Below are positions 1-8,789 of a DNA stretch of 64,000 nt, piece by piece. The notes beneath the pieces are model-generated. The model worked only from the letters and a program-made list of their open reading frames with translations, was not told the origin of the DNA and made no database searches. A program made the translations under genes and the position numbers. Within the stretch, counting starts at the first letter, position 1. Every line of letters begins with the position of its first letter. Where the stretch lies: assembly GCA_016712105.1 (NCBI GenBank), contig JADJRU010000001.1, positions 372,001-436,000 of the forward strand, written 5' to 3'. This DNA comes from Ahniella sp. GTDB taxonomy: Bacteria > Pseudomonadota > Gammaproteobacteria > Xanthomonadales > Ahniellaceae.

Positions 1-463
1 CTTCGGCATCACCTTCGATGCTCGCCATCGTGGCCTTCTGGTCGAGGTACTGGCTTTCCAGCGTCATCCGGCGTGCCGCATAGTCGGCTTCCGCTGCCAC
101 CAGTGCTGCCTGCGCAGCGAGCATCTGATCCTTCAGCTCGGGGTTGCTGAGCGTCAGGATCACGGTATCGGCGTCAACGCGAGCGCCGGGCTTGACGACA
201 ATGCGCTCCACCCGCGCGGCCGTCTCGGCAGCAATCCAGCGGATCTCCTTCGGCACCAAGGTGCCGGGACCGCGCACTTCGCGCATCATGTCACCGCGTT
301 TGACGGATTCGATCCACAAGGTGCTGCGCGCGACACTGGGGGCCGCTGGCTCCAGTTTCGACAGGGCGTAACCGCTGAGGCCCAACAGGGCGATACCGCC
401 GATCATCCAGAGGATTTGGCGGCGGCGTTTCTTGATTGCGAGATCGGGGCGTTGAATGTCCAT
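1..463 (-). CDS. HlyD-family membrane fusion protein (RND/ABC efflux adaptor), N-terminal part
   Basis: This reading frame starts at an ATG at 463 and runs off the left edge of the window, so only about 154 N-terminal residues are visible. It begins with a basic cytoplasmic stretch (K-K-R-R-R-R around residues 11-15) and one membrane segment (about residues 17-35). A biotinyl-lipoyl-like domain follows, with the pattern G-T-L-V-P-K and V-K-P-G-A-R-V-D-A-D-T-V. The visible end is an alpha-helical hairpin rich in Ala and Gln. This is the order of an inner-membrane-anchored periplasmic adaptor that links an efflux or ABC transporter to an outer-membrane channel. The partner transporter lies outside the window, so the substrate is unknown. 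Confidence 0.85.
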   Translation of the reverse strand, partial: MDIQRPDLAIKKRRRQILWMIGGIALLGLSGYALSKLEPAAPSVARSTLWIESVKRGDMMREVRGPGTLVPKEIRWIAAETAARVERIVVKPGARVDADTVILTLSNPELKDQMLAAQAALVAAEADYAARRMTLESQYLDQKATMASIEGDAE

Positions 464-645
464 GCCGGTCTATCGCAATCGCCGTGCCAATCATCTCACT
501 ACCTGAATATATTGACTTAAATCAGATTCCGGAGCGTTTTCGGCGAGGCGCCTGTCCGGCTCCGGACGCGGCACTGTCCGGAAACGAACAGTCGTCGGTT
601 CCGTCGTATCGCGTGAGTGCCCATTGATCAAAATCGAAGCCAGCT

Positions 646-665
646 TTCTCCCGCAAGCGGGAGAA
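646..665. repeat. REP-like palindrome TTCTCCCGC/GCGGGAGAA
   Basis: A 20-bp palindrome (9-bp arms, AA centre). The same unit recurs at about 22656, 23953, 24015, 54025, 60540 and 60641, always outside genes or at gene ends. At several sites it pairs with a second short hairpin followed by GGATGAG. It is typical of a REP/BIME-type dispersed element. Confidence 0.85.
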
Positions 666-700
666 GAGTCTGCAAATCAAGTTCACCGAACTCGCAATCG

Positions 701-798
701 TCATTGCGAAGACCGCGAAGCGGTCTGCGGCAATCTCGTTCTTGCCTCAAGCTTGGTCGCAAGTCGGAGATTGCCGCGCCCTTCGGGCTCGCAATGAC
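701..798. repeat. Dispersed palindromic repeat, family 'TCATTGCGA...TCGCAATGA', copy A
   Basis: A roughly 98-bp element bounded by TCATTGCGA and CGCAATGAC inverted ends, with internal inverted copies of GCGGCAATCTC/GAGATTGCCGC. Related copies lie at 47381-47472, 60757-60850 and 61056-61150. There is no coding capacity, so it is a MITE-like or large REP-like non-autonomous repeat. This copy is more diverged than the others at its left arm. Confidence 0.8.
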
Positions 799-807
799 GG
801 CGACCGT

Positions 808-1851
808 TCAGCCGTTCGCCTGACCCAAAGCCTTCTTTGCCGAGGCAATCGCGAGTTCAATCCCGGCACCATCGACATCGAGATGCGTGACGGCCCGCAC
901 CCGGCGCGCGTCGAACGCGGTCATGCGTACACCGGATGCGAGCAGGCGCTTGCAGAATTCATGGGCATCCATACCGGCCGTCGCAGCATCCACATCGAAA
1001 TAGACGAGGTTGGTTTCGACTTCCAGCGGGTCGAGTTGCAGGCCCGGCAAGGCCGCAAGCCCTTCGGCCAGCCGACGGGCATGGGCGTGGTCCTCGACCA
1101 GTCGCTCCACATGGTGATCGAGCGCATACAAGGCCGCGCCAGCGAGGATGCCGGCCTGCCGCATGGCGCCGCCGAGCCGCTGCTTGATGCGCCAGGCGCG
1201 ATCGATGAACGCCTTGCTGCCGGCGAGACAAGCACCTACCGGCGCACCCAGCCCCTTGCTGAAGTCCACCCAGACCGAATCGAAATGTCGGGCATGGCGC
1301 GCGACTTCGATGCCGGTGGCGGCGGCCGCATTAAACAACCGGGCGCCGTCCATATGCGTCTTGAGGCCACGCGATTGCGCAGCTTGCGCCACGGCATCCA
1401 GGTCATCGATCGCCCAGACCGCACCACCACCCAGGTTGCAGGTCTGCTCGACCGATACCAGCGTGGCTTCGGGGCAATGGCGCCAGGCCGGCTTGATGGC
1501 CGCAGTCAACTGCGCCGCAGTGAAACGCCCGCGGTGGCCGTTGATCGCATTGATCATCACCCCGGCATTGGCGGCCGGGCCACCCGATTCATGCCAGGCG
1601 ATGTGTGCGCCGGCGTCACAGATCACTTCGTCGCCGGGACGGCACCACGTGGCGATCGCAATCTGGTTGCACATGGCGCCAGACGGCGCGAACAGCGCTG
1701 CTTCCTTGCCCAGCAAGGCTGCGATCCGCTCGTTCAGCGCATTAACTGTCGGGTCTTCGAATGCCTGCTCGTCGCCGACTTCGGCGACCATCATCGCTTC
1801 GCGCATGGCGGCGGTGGGGCGGGTTTTGACGTCGCTGGCAAGATCGATCAT
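808..1851 (-). CDS. ltaE: Low-specificity L-threonine aldolase (PLP-dependent)
   Basis: A 347-residue fold-type I PLP enzyme that cleaves L-threonine or L-allo-threonine to glycine and acetaldehyde in the cytoplasm. It contains the family signature beginning IDLASDVKTRPT, the PLP contact GAMCNQ near residue 60 of the mature start, and the Schiff-base lysine in DFSKGLGAPVG. The ATG at 1851 is preferred over upstream in-frame starts. It is preceded by a GAGGGA ribosome-binding site, and homology begins there. It is a single gene, convergent with nothing, transcribed away from the CBS protein gene. Length matches the family. Confidence 0.93.
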   Translation of the reverse strand: MIDLASDVKTRPTAAMREAMMVAEVGDEQAFEDPTVNALNERIAALLGKEAALFAPSGAMCNQIAIATWCRPGDEVICDAGAHIAWHESGGPAANAGVMINAINGHRGRFTAAQLTAAIKPAWRHCPEATLVSVEQTCNLGGGAVWAIDDLDAVAQAAQSRGLKTHMDGARLFNAAAATGIEVARHARHFDSVWVDFSKGLGAPVGACLAGSKAFIDRAWRIKQRLGGAMRQAGILAGAALYALDHHVERLVEDHAHARRLAEGLAALPGLQLDPLEVETNLVYFDVDAATAGMDAHEFCKRLLASGVRMTAFDARRVRAVTHLDVDGAGIELAIASAKKALGQANG

Positions 1852-2166
1852 GGCAGTCCCTCGTGGCCGGAATGGCAAACGGGGAATGTTATCAGCCCAG
1901 GGACGCAGCTCAGGGACTCGCACGAGGAGCGGGCAAAGCGGCAAAAAAGGCGCGGACACGCAGGCCATAGGGCTGTTGTGGGCCAACAGGGGGAGCCTGG
2001 GCCTGCGTGCCGCGACAGATCAGGACTGACCACTCCGAGCCCGCCTGACCTGACCCAGTATCCCGCTACCGGTGGCAGTGCGAATCCCACTTTCGGGGGG
2101 TATGCGCTTGCCGGTTCGTCGCTCGAAGCGCACACTTGCACCATCGCATTGTCCGGAGCCGTCACC

Positions 2167-2595
2167 ATGGCCAAGGTTGCCGATCTGCTTGCCCATAAAG
2201 GCCGGGATGTCTGGCACATCGGGCCCGACGAGCCCGTGCTCGCCGCCATCCAGCAGATGGCCGACCGCAACGTCGGCGCGCTTTGTGTGGTCAAGGGCAC
2301 TGAACTCGTCGGCGTCATTTCGGAGCGCGATTACGCCCGCAAGGTGGTCCTCAAGGGCCGTCACTCGGCCGAGACCATGGTCTGGGAAATCATGTCCAGC
2401 CCGGTCATCAGTGTGTCGCCCGAAGACAGTCTCACGACCTGCCAGATGCTCATGACCGAGCGCAAATTCCGGCATTTGCCGGTGCTCCTGCAGGGCGAAC
2501 TCATCGGCATGTTGTCGATCGGTGATCTCGTACGCCACATCATCGAGTCCCAGCAGCAGGAAATCGACCATATGCGGCGGTACATCGCCAGCTGA
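2167..2595 (+). CDS. CBS-pair domain protein
   Basis: A 142-residue stand-alone protein made of two CBS motifs (about residues 12-65 and 78-132). It contains the signatures GVISERDYARKVVLKG and LIGMLSIGDLVRH. Such small CBS proteins bind adenine nucleotides (AMP, ATP or NAD) and act as energy sensors, and the ligand here cannot be predicted. The start is the ATG at 2167, preceded by GGAG. The frame is open further upstream, but that part has no homology and is antisense to ltaE. It lies just upstream of pgk-pyk in the same direction, with a 113-bp gap. Confidence 0.9.
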   Translation: MAKVADLLAHKGRDVWHIGPDEPVLAAIQQMADRNVGALCVVKGTELVGVISERDYARKVVLKGRHSAETMVWEIMSSPVISVSPEDSLTTCQMLMTERKFRHLPVLLQGELIGMLSIGDLVRHIIESQQQEIDHMRRYIAS

Positions 2596-2708
2596 TTCCG
2601 GGCTGCATTCGTATGCCCCCACCGTCGGCGCCCGCCAGCGGACAAATCCCTTGCCGACTGCGCCGGGCTTGGACATGATGCCGTCCTGAGCAATGTTTGG
2701 AGGACATC

Positions 2709-3884
2709 ATGGCTTTTGTACGAATGGGCGATCTCGACCTCGCCGGCAAACGCGTCTTGATCCGAGAGGACCTGAACGTACCGATCGAACACGGCGAAGT
2801 GGCCGCCGAGCAGCGGATTCTGGCTGCCTTGCCCACCATCCGGCTGGCGCTCGCCAAAGGGGCGGCCGTGATGGTTACCTCGCATCTGGGTCGCCCGAAG
2901 GAAGGCCAATGGGCCGCCGAGGATTCACTCGCGCCAGTGGCCCGCCGACTGGGGCAGCACCTGGGATTCGATGTACCGCTGATCCGCGACTGGATTGATG
3001 GTGGCGATGTCGCGCCCGTGCAGTTGGTGCTGCTCGAGAACTGCCGCATGAATGTCGGCGAGGGCAAGGACGACGAAGCCTTGTCTCGCAAGTACGCCGC
3101 GCTCTGCGATGTGTATGTCATGGACGCGTTCGGCACCGCACACCGCGCCCAGGCCTCCACACATGGCGCACTCCGATTCGCGGCGATCGCAGCGGCCGGC
3201 CCGCTTCTGTGCGCCGAACTCGATGCACTGGGGCAAGCCTTCGAAAAGCCCGAACGGCCGATGCTGGCGATTGTTGCCGGCTCGAAAGTCTCGACAAAAC
3301 TGGCGCTGCTCGAAAGCCTGATCGAAAAAGTCGACCAGTTGATCGTGGGCGGTGGCATCGCCAATACCTTCCTCGCAGCTCTGGGCATGCCGATCGGCAA
3401 ATCGCTGTATGAACCCGACCTGCTCGACACCGCCAAACGAATCCTCGCGCGTGCGGCCGCACGCGGTGCGTCGATTCCGATGCCGACCGACGTGGTGGTC
3501 GGGGACCGATTTGCCGCCGACGCAAACGCCCGCACCATTCCCGCTTCCGAGGTCGGTGCCGACGACATGATCTTCGACATCGGTCCGGAAACCGCCAAAC
3601 ACTATGCATCCATCATCGCTGGTGCGCGTTCGATTGTCTGGAACGGCCCGGTCGGTGTGTTTGAGTTCGATGCCTTTGCAGGCGGCACCGAAGCGGTCGC
3701 TCGCGCCATTGCGGCGTCCACGGGCTTCTCGGTGGCGGGCGGCGGCGACACACTGGCTGCGATCGAAAAGTTCGACGTTGAATCCGGCATTTCCTATATT
3801 TCCACGGGTGGCGGCGCTTTCCTCGAGTTCCTCGAAGGGAAAGAATTGCCAGCCGTCGCCGCACTGAAGGCACGCGCCCCATGA
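2709..3884 (+). CDS. pgk: Phosphoglycerate kinase
   Basis: A 391-residue glycolytic enzyme converting 1,3-bisphosphoglycerate plus ADP to 3-phosphoglycerate plus ATP. It shows the N-terminal signature KRVLIREDLNVP, the substrate-binding SHLGRP, and the nucleotide-domain motifs GGGIANTFL and WNGPVGVFE near the C-terminus. The ATG at 2709 has a good GGAGG ribosome-binding site 6 bases upstream. The stop overlaps the pyk start (ATGA), so the two glycolytic genes are translationally coupled. It is somewhat shorter than E. coli Pgk but complete. Confidence 0.97.
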   Translation: MAFVRMGDLDLAGKRVLIREDLNVPIEHGEVAAEQRILAALPTIRLALAKGAAVMVTSHLGRPKEGQWAAEDSLAPVARRLGQHLGFDVPLIRDWIDGGDVAPVQLVLLENCRMNVGEGKDDEALSRKYAALCDVYVMDAFGTAHRAQASTHGALRFAAIAAAGPLLCAELDALGQAFEKPERPMLAIVAGSKVSTKLALLESLIEKVDQLIVGGGIANTFLAALGMPIGKSLYEPDLLDTAKRILARAAARGASIPMPTDVVVGDRFAADANARTIPASEVGADDMIFDIGPETAKHYASIIAGARSIVWNGPVGVFEFDAFAGGTEAVARAIAASTGFSVAGGGDTLAAIEKFDVESGISYISTGGGAFLEFLEGKELPAVAALKARAP

Positions 3885-5359
3885 ACAATCACCTGAAGGC
3901 GCCCCTGCGGCGCACGCGCATCATCGCCACACTCGGTCCGGCCACGGATGGCGAGGGCGTCCTCGAAGACCTCATTCGCGCAGGCGTTGATGTCGTCCGG
4001 CTCAACTTTTCGCACGGCGCGCCGGAGCACCATGCTCAGCGTGCAGCAGCTGTCCGCAACATCGCGCATCGACTCGGTCGCGAGGTCGGTGTCCTGGTCG
4101 ACTTGCAAGGCCCGAAGATCCGCATCGAGAAATTCGCGGAAGGCAAAGTCCTGCTGAAGGCAGGCCAGGCGTTTGCGCTGGTTTGCAAGGCTGATGCCCC
4201 GCTCGGTGATATCAACCAGGTGCCGATGAGTTACCTGGGCCTGGTGAATGACGTGGTCGTCGGCGATACGCTGTTGCTGGATGACGGCCTCGTGACCATG
4301 CGCGTCGAGCGCATCGAGGACCAGACCATCCATTGCACCGTGTTGACCGATGGTGCGCTGTCGAATCGCAAGGGCCTCAATCGGCTGGGTGGCGGACTGT
4401 CCTTGGGCGCACTGACCGACCAGGATCGTGAGCACATCAAGGATGCCGCAAAGATCGACGCCGACTTCCTAGCCGTGAGCTTTTGCCGCTCGGCAGCCGA
4501 CATGCATGAGGCGCGTGCGCTCGCGCTGGCCGCCGGCGCCAGACCACATCTGGTCGCCAAGATCGAACGCACCGAAGCCATCGCCGCACTCGGCGAAATC
4601 ATCGACGCGTCCGATGCTGTGATGGTTGCACGCGGTGATCTGGGCGTGGAAATCGGCGACGCCGAATTGCCCGGTCTGCAGAAGAAAATCATCCGCGAGT
4701 CGCTGGCCCGCAACAAGGTGGTGATCACGGCCACGCAGATGCTGCAGTCCATGGTCGACAATCCGATCCCCACACGCGCCGAAGTACTCGACGTGGCGAA
4801 TGCGGTGATCGACGGAACCGATGCCGTGATGTTGTCGCAGGAAAGTGCCTCTGGCCAGTTTCCGATCAAGGCCGTCGAATCGATGGTGCGCATTTGCCTC
4901 GGAGCCGAACGCCAGTTCGAAATGGATACCGATTTCGAGAAGGCGCCGCGTAATCTGCAGCGCGTGGATCAGGCGATCGCAATGGCCTCGATGTTCCTCG
5001 CGGAACACATCAAGGTGCGCGCCATCATCGCGCTGACCGAATCCGGCGGCACCGCGCGTTACCTCTCGCGTTTCCGCGCCCAGGTGCCGATCTTCGCGCT
5101 CTCCCGCCACGAACCCTCACGCCGGCGCATGGCGATGATGCGCGACGTAGTGCCAATCAATTTCGACAGCCGCGGTTTGCCCGGGCGACAAGCGGCAAGG
5201 GAAGCGATCAAGCACCTGTTCGGACTGGGCTTGCTCAACGATGGTGATCGTGTGCTGATCACCAGCGGTGACCACATGGAACAACACGGCGCGACGAACA
5301 CGCTGCGTTTGCTCGAAGTGGGCCCAGGTGGCCAAGCTGAAGGACTCGGCACGCTGTAA
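3881..5359 (+). CDS. pyk: Pyruvate kinase
   Basis: A 492-residue enzyme catalysing phosphoenolpyruvate plus ADP to pyruvate plus ATP. Visible features are the N-terminal RIIATLGPAT, the strand motif VRLNFSHG, the catalytic-site VDLQGPKIR and the MVARGDLGVEI segment that binds metal and phosphate. ITATQMLQSM and a C-terminal regulatory domain with GGTARYLSRFRAQVP also appear. It overlaps pgk by four bases, forming a pgk-pyk operon. Repeats rather than a clear terminator follow it. Confidence 0.97.
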   Translation: MNNHLKAPLRRTRIIATLGPATDGEGVLEDLIRAGVDVVRLNFSHGAPEHHAQRAAAVRNIAHRLGREVGVLVDLQGPKIRIEKFAEGKVLLKAGQAFALVCKADAPLGDINQVPMSYLGLVNDVVVGDTLLLDDGLVTMRVERIEDQTIHCTVLTDGALSNRKGLNRLGGGLSLGALTDQDREHIKDAAKIDADFLAVSFCRSAADMHEARALALAAGARPHLVAKIERTEAIAALGEIIDASDAVMVARGDLGVEIGDAELPGLQKKIIRESLARNKVVITATQMLQSMVDNPIPTRAEVLDVANAVIDGTDAVMLSQESASGQFPIKAVESMVRICLGAERQFEMDTDFEKAPRNLQRVDQAIAMASMFLAEHIKVRAIIALTESGGTARYLSRFRAQVPIFALSRHEPSRRRMAMMRDVVPINFDSRGLPGRQAAREAIKHLFGLGLLNDGDRVLITSGDHMEQHGATNTLRLLEVGPGGQAEGLGTL

Positions 5360-5365
5360 TGGTGA

Positions 5366-5632
5366 AGGCTGGGCTGAGCGAATGTACGCTGGTGCTGAGC
5401 GGAGCGTGTGTACGCTGGTGCTGAGCGTAAGCGTGTGTAGGCTGGGCTGAGCGTAAGCGAAGCCCAGCTACTTGCCTGAAGTTCCGGCAAACCGAGGGAA
5501 GCCGAGCTCTCGAATCCGAAAGAAGCGTGTGCTGCTTGCCATAAACTTTGAGGCAAGCTGGGCTTCGCTTACGCTCAGCGCCAGCCTACGCGCTTCGCTC
5601 AGCACCAGCCTACAGCCCAGCCCACAGCCTGG
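5366..5632. repeat. Cluster of 'GTAGGCTGGGCTgagc...gAAGCCCAGC' palindromic repeats
   Basis: This gene-free stretch holds at least five degenerate, partly inverted copies of a unit whose arms are GCTGGGCT and AGCCCAGC, with CTGAGCG/CGCTCAG inside. Direct copies occupy about 5376-5470 and inverted copies about 5553-5625. The same unit occurs at 7722-7752, 7832-7866, 11798-11830 and 37193-37216. No protein is plausible here. Confidence 0.8.
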
Positions 5633-5633
5633 T

Positions 5634-6044
5634 TTACCCCGCCTCAACCGGCACCCGATCCGCAAGCACCCAACCCGACTTGCACGGTCCGTCATACGGT
5701 TTCGGCGTTTCAACGCCCGAGCCGAGCCCGCAGTCCTGATCTTCCGTTTGTGGATACACCACACCGGACCAGACCTCGTCTTCACTGGTATCACAGAGAA
5801 ACACCACCGCACCCACGGCGATCTCATCGGTGACCGCAGCAGCTCCATCCGGTGCCGCACGAACGGCGAGACCTGTTCCGCCGGCTTCGACAACCCGAGC
5901 CATCGACAAGCAAGCATCCAGATCGGGTTGTTCGTGCGTGGCGATCCGAACCGGGCGAACCTCGTCAGCCAGCGCAGCCGAGGTGACCATCGCGGCGGTC
6001 AGAAACAGCGTGGTCGAAACGCGCGAAAACTGCTTTGGGCTCAT
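5634..6044 (-). CDS. Small secreted protein of unknown function
   Basis: A 136-residue protein with an N-terminal signal peptide (residues 1 to about 26, cleavage likely after SAALA). The mature part is acidic and holds four cysteines (C46, C84, C102 and C118 approximately), which suggests two disulphides in the periplasm or outside. The C-terminal segment W-V-L-A-D-R-V resembles the last strand of bacterial SH3-like domains, but this is weak. It is a monocistronic gene. Function not recognised. Confidence 0.7.
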   Translation of the reverse strand: MSPKQFSRVSTTLFLTAAMVTSAALADEVRPVRIATHEQPDLDACLSMARVVEAGGTGLAVRAAPDGAAAVTDEIAVGAVVFLCDTSEDEVWSGVVYPQTEDQDCGLGSGVETPKPYDGPCKSGWVLADRVPVEAG

Positions 6045-6110
6045 GGGACATCCTCAAGGATGAGTCTGATGGTGCACGAAAAGTCTGCCGATGGCACCCT
6101 CAGGATTCCG

Positions 6111-6512
6111 TCAATCCTGCGTCAGCCGCTCCAATCGACCCTTGCGACGGACGATGTTCTGGTAGTCCCACTGAATCTCACGGGCCTTCACCAGCCACCG
6201 CGGGAGGTCGGCCTCGGGCACTTCGGCTGCAGCCTTGAAGTACACCGACGCGTCCTTGAATTTTTTGCCGATCACGTTCAGCGCGGGCTCGCCGAAATCC
6301 GCGCCACTCCAGAACATCAGCCGGATGCCGGGTTTCTGCAGGCTGTAGCCGACAATCGGATTGCCGGACAGGAACCACACCGGATGTCCGTGCCAGATCC
6401 TGTTCTCGCTGCCCGTCAGAGTCTGATCGATCACCTTCGCCAGGACATCGCAGACATCCCGGTAGCACGGCTCCTGACGGGCGTTGTAAGCCGTCGTCTC
6501 CGGATGGATCAT
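6111..6512 (-). CDS. DUF1801-type protein
   Basis: A 133-residue cytoplasmic protein with the DUF1801 layout: N-terminal CDVLAKVIDQTL, then the core IWHGHPVWFLSGNPIVGY and RLMFWSGADF. A C-terminal helix follows, containing DLPRWLVKAREIQWDY. Family members are small YdhG-like proteins whose biochemical role is unclear. The ATG at 6512 is chosen because homology begins just after it; an upstream frame to 6569 has no similarity. It stands alone between two secreted-protein genes. Confidence 0.75.
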   Translation of the reverse strand: MIHPETTAYNARQEPCYRDVCDVLAKVIDQTLTGSENRIWHGHPVWFLSGNPIVGYSLQKPGIRLMFWSGADFGEPALNVIGKKFKDASVYFKAAAEVPEADLPRWLVKAREIQWDYQNIVRRKGRLERLTQD

Positions 6513-6578
6513 GTGCTGAATCCCGAATGATATTTGGCGATGAATGCTTCGGCATCCATTCCCCTGCAAACCGTCACT

Positions 6579-7706
6579 TCACGGATCAAGGCAAGGCGCG
6601 ACACGGAATGTGCCTGATGGGTGCAACAGAACGGTACCGCCATTGGCCGTGTTGATGAGTACTTCGCCCGACTCGGTCAGCCACGACGACATCGGTGCGC
6701 CGGGCAGCCCTCGCCAGGGTCTTGCCGACCATTCGCCGGATGATTGCTGTTCGACGACGTAAACCACGCCGTTATTGCTGGATAGATGAGCGAGACCGGT
6801 CAGGACAATTACCTGTTCGCCCAAGAAATAGATGTCTTCGACGTTTTTGTACTTCAGGAGTTGCGTGGCACCGTCGTCGGAGCGGAATGCCAGTTCACCG
6901 CCCCATTCTCCGCGATTACTGCCGACGATCCAGCCCTTTGCGACCCGGAGTGCAACCGTCGGCAGATACTGAACTTCCTCTTCGCGCACATTCGGATCTT
7001 CGTTTTTTGGTTGCCGCTTGCTCGGCGTATCAGAGTCAGGAACGATTTCTTGAAGCTCGTCGCTGCTGGTTTCAATTACTGAAATCGTCAGCTGCTCGAG
7101 CGCCTCCGGTGACTTTGATGCATAGAGTTTCTGATCGCGCGGGACCAGACTCTTGCCGATTGCAGGCTTCCTGCAATCAAGATGTGGCGTACCAATATGC
7201 TGAAAGGCGAAAAACTCAAACGGGAAGCTCACGGAAGGTCGACTCTCGTCGTCTTTGCGCAGTTCGATATGCTCAATCGCAGCGGCGGCTTCCATCTGAA
7301 CTGGCGGATACCAATGGCTATCGGCCACGCGTCTCAGCGCCGGCAACGCTGCGAGTGCCTGCAGCCTCCCTAGGGATTGGGCGGCAATCCAGTTGATTCG
7401 CACATCAGTTGGATCATCCAGTCGTTTGATCAACGGCTCGACGGCTCCGGCGTGACCGATGAATCCGAGCGTGCGCGCAGCGGCAAGTCGAATGCGCCAG
7501 TCTTCATGATCCAACAACTTGATCACCAGTGGGCCGACATGTTCCCCTGCCGAACCGGCTTTGGCGAGATCCCGCAGCAACCATTCGTTCGGAGTAGCGG
7601 ACAATTGTCCAATGAACTCGTGATCGATCGACAACGGCTCGTCAGCCATGCACAGATTTGGCAGAGCAACCACGATCAACAATCCGAGAAGCAGTCGATG
7701 GATCAT
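6579..7706 (-). CDS. Secreted HEAT-repeat protein
   Basis: A 375-residue protein with a signal peptide (residues 1-21, ending CMA-DE). Two or three HEAT/PBS-lyase-type repeats follow (about residues 45-135), seen as DWRIRLAAARTLGFIG, VRINWIAAQSLGRLQ and VQMEAAAAIEHIE. The second half (about 140-375) has beta-rich segments that look like a beta-propeller or sensor-like domain, with GGELAFRSDDGATQLLKY and VIVLTGLAHLSS. It is probably periplasmic and involved in protein-protein contacts, with no specific function recognised. The gene is flanked by palindromic repeats. Confidence 0.75.
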   Translation of the reverse strand: MIHRLLLGLLIVVALPNLCMADEPLSIDHEFIGQLSATPNEWLLRDLAKAGSAGEHVGPLVIKLLDHEDWRIRLAAARTLGFIGHAGAVEPLIKRLDDPTDVRINWIAAQSLGRLQALAALPALRRVADSHWYPPVQMEAAAAIEHIELRKDDESRPSVSFPFEFFAFQHIGTPHLDCRKPAIGKSLVPRDQKLYASKSPEALEQLTISVIETSSDELQEIVPDSDTPSKRQPKNEDPNVREEEVQYLPTVALRVAKGWIVGSNRGEWGGELAFRSDDGATQLLKYKNVEDIYFLGEQVIVLTGLAHLSSNNGVVYVVEQQSSGEWSARPWRGLPGAPMSSWLTESGEVLINTANGGTVLLHPSGTFRVAPCLDP

Positions 7707-7721
7707 GAGCAGTTTCCGTAG

Positions 7722-7866
7722 GCTGGCGCTGAGCGAAGCGAAGCCCAGCTACTTGAGACAATACAGCAGGAAACACGATGCTGGCCTGCCACCTAAACGC
7801 ACACTTCGAGTTTCCTGATGCCTTGTTGGCCAGTAGCTGGGCTTCGCTTCGCTCAGCGCCAGCCTA
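7722..7866. repeat. Inverted pair of GTAGGCTGG...AGCCCAGC palindromic repeats
   Basis: One copy at 7722-7752 and an inverted copy at 7832-7866 bracket about 80 bp of non-coding sequence between two minus-strand genes. Both belong to the family seen at 5.4 kb and 11.8 kb. Confidence 0.75.
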
Positions 7867-7867
7867 C

Positions 7868-7898
7868 AAAAAAACGGCCCGGAAATCCGGGCCGTTTT
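7868..7898 (-). terminator. Rho-independent terminator of the CsgG-like gene
   Basis: A perfect 13-bp stem (AAAACGGCCCGGA/TCCGGGCCGTTTT) with a two-base centre. On the minus strand it is followed by a run of seven T. It lies 24 bp beyond the stop of the CsgG-like gene. The A-rich other side may give some bidirectional activity. Confidence 0.9.
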
Positions 7899-7921
7899 GA
7901 TTCACTCGGCAACGCGAACAA

Positions 7922-8635
7922 TCAATCGTCGAGATCGATCGCATCGCGGGTCTTGGCGCGACGACGATCGTCGGCGGCGTCGAAGTCGGCTTCGCAGCCG
8001 TCCTGACGGACCATCACACATTCCAGGTAATCCGAGCTCAGCACGAGTGCCGCGCGGATGGCCTTGCCGGCCGGGGTGTTTTTCTGCTGCGACAGGTTGC
8101 CGCCGAAGCCGCCCTTGTACAGGCCGATGCTCATGCCGCCGCTCTTCGCGTTGCCTTCGATCGTGCGCGTGAACGCGACTTCGCCGGTCGTGGCGTTGAT
8201 GACACGCAGGTCCACGGCGAGGTAAGCATTCGACTTGTTGCCGCCGAGCGACACACCACCGAAGCTCAGACCGCCGCCCGTGCTGGCGGTGTCTTCTTCA
8301 TAAGCGCTGACCGTGCCGGTCACCAGATACTGGGCGCCGAGCAACTTGCCGATGCGCGCACCGGTACCGCCCTGCACACGGCCGGAGGCCGCCAGATTCT
8401 GCTCCGACAGCACGCCTTCGATCTTGTTGCGCTCGAGCATGCGGAAGGCCTTCGTGGCAGCCATTTCGTTCGTCAGCATGCTGGACAGTTCCCAGCCCAC
8501 GCCACCGCGCCACCAGGCAGCGCCCGATTCGTTCGTGAACTCGAGGACGGCGACCGACGGCTTGTCTTGCGCAAACACCGACGTCGACAACAGAGCGCTC
8601 ACGCCGAGCGCCAAACCAAGGACCAACTTCTTCAT
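7922..8635 (-). CDS. CsgG/HfaB-family secreted protein
   Basis: A 237-residue protein with a cleavable signal peptide (residues 1-22, ending SVFA-QD). The CsgG-type core follows: an N-terminal VAVLEFTNESG strand, LSSMLTNEMAATKAFRMLERNKIEGVLSEQ split across helices, and GARIGKLLGAQYLVTGTVSAYE. Family members form or assist outer-membrane export pores or sense the envelope (curli CsgG, LpoB). No lipobox cysteine is visible, so it is probably soluble in the periplasm. The ATG at 8635 has a GGGAGA ribosome-binding site. No curli genes are nearby, so a curli role is not supported. Confidence 0.85.
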   Translation of the reverse strand: MKKLVLGLALGVSALLSTSVFAQDKPSVAVLEFTNESGAAWWRGGVGWELSSMLTNEMAATKAFRMLERNKIEGVLSEQNLAASGRVQGGTGARIGKLLGAQYLVTGTVSAYEEDTASTGGGLSFGGVSLGGNKSNAYLAVDLRVINATTGEVAFTRTIEGNAKSGGMSIGLYKGGFGGNLSQQKNTPAGKAIRAALVLSSDYLECVMVRQDGCEADFDAADDRRRAKTRDAIDLDD

Positions 8636-8789
8636 TTCGATCTCCCATGTGAATCGCGCCCGGCGAAACCGCCAAGCCGGCCAAAAGTACACGGCACCGA
8701 TGATAGCGCCAGCGAAGTTCCCCCGCGCAATGCGGGGTTTCCATTCTCTTAAACGCAAAAACGCGGGAGTTTTCGCCCAAAACGAAAAT

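Noticed and set aside
742..2166. Long open frame extending the CBS protein upstream by 475 codons
   Set aside because: It is antisense to the threonine aldolase gene, has no similarity, and a good start with ribosome-binding site exists at 2167.
7922..8635. Curli secretion channel
   Set aside because: The protein has the CsgG-type core, but no curli subunit or accessory genes are nearby and no lipobox is visible.
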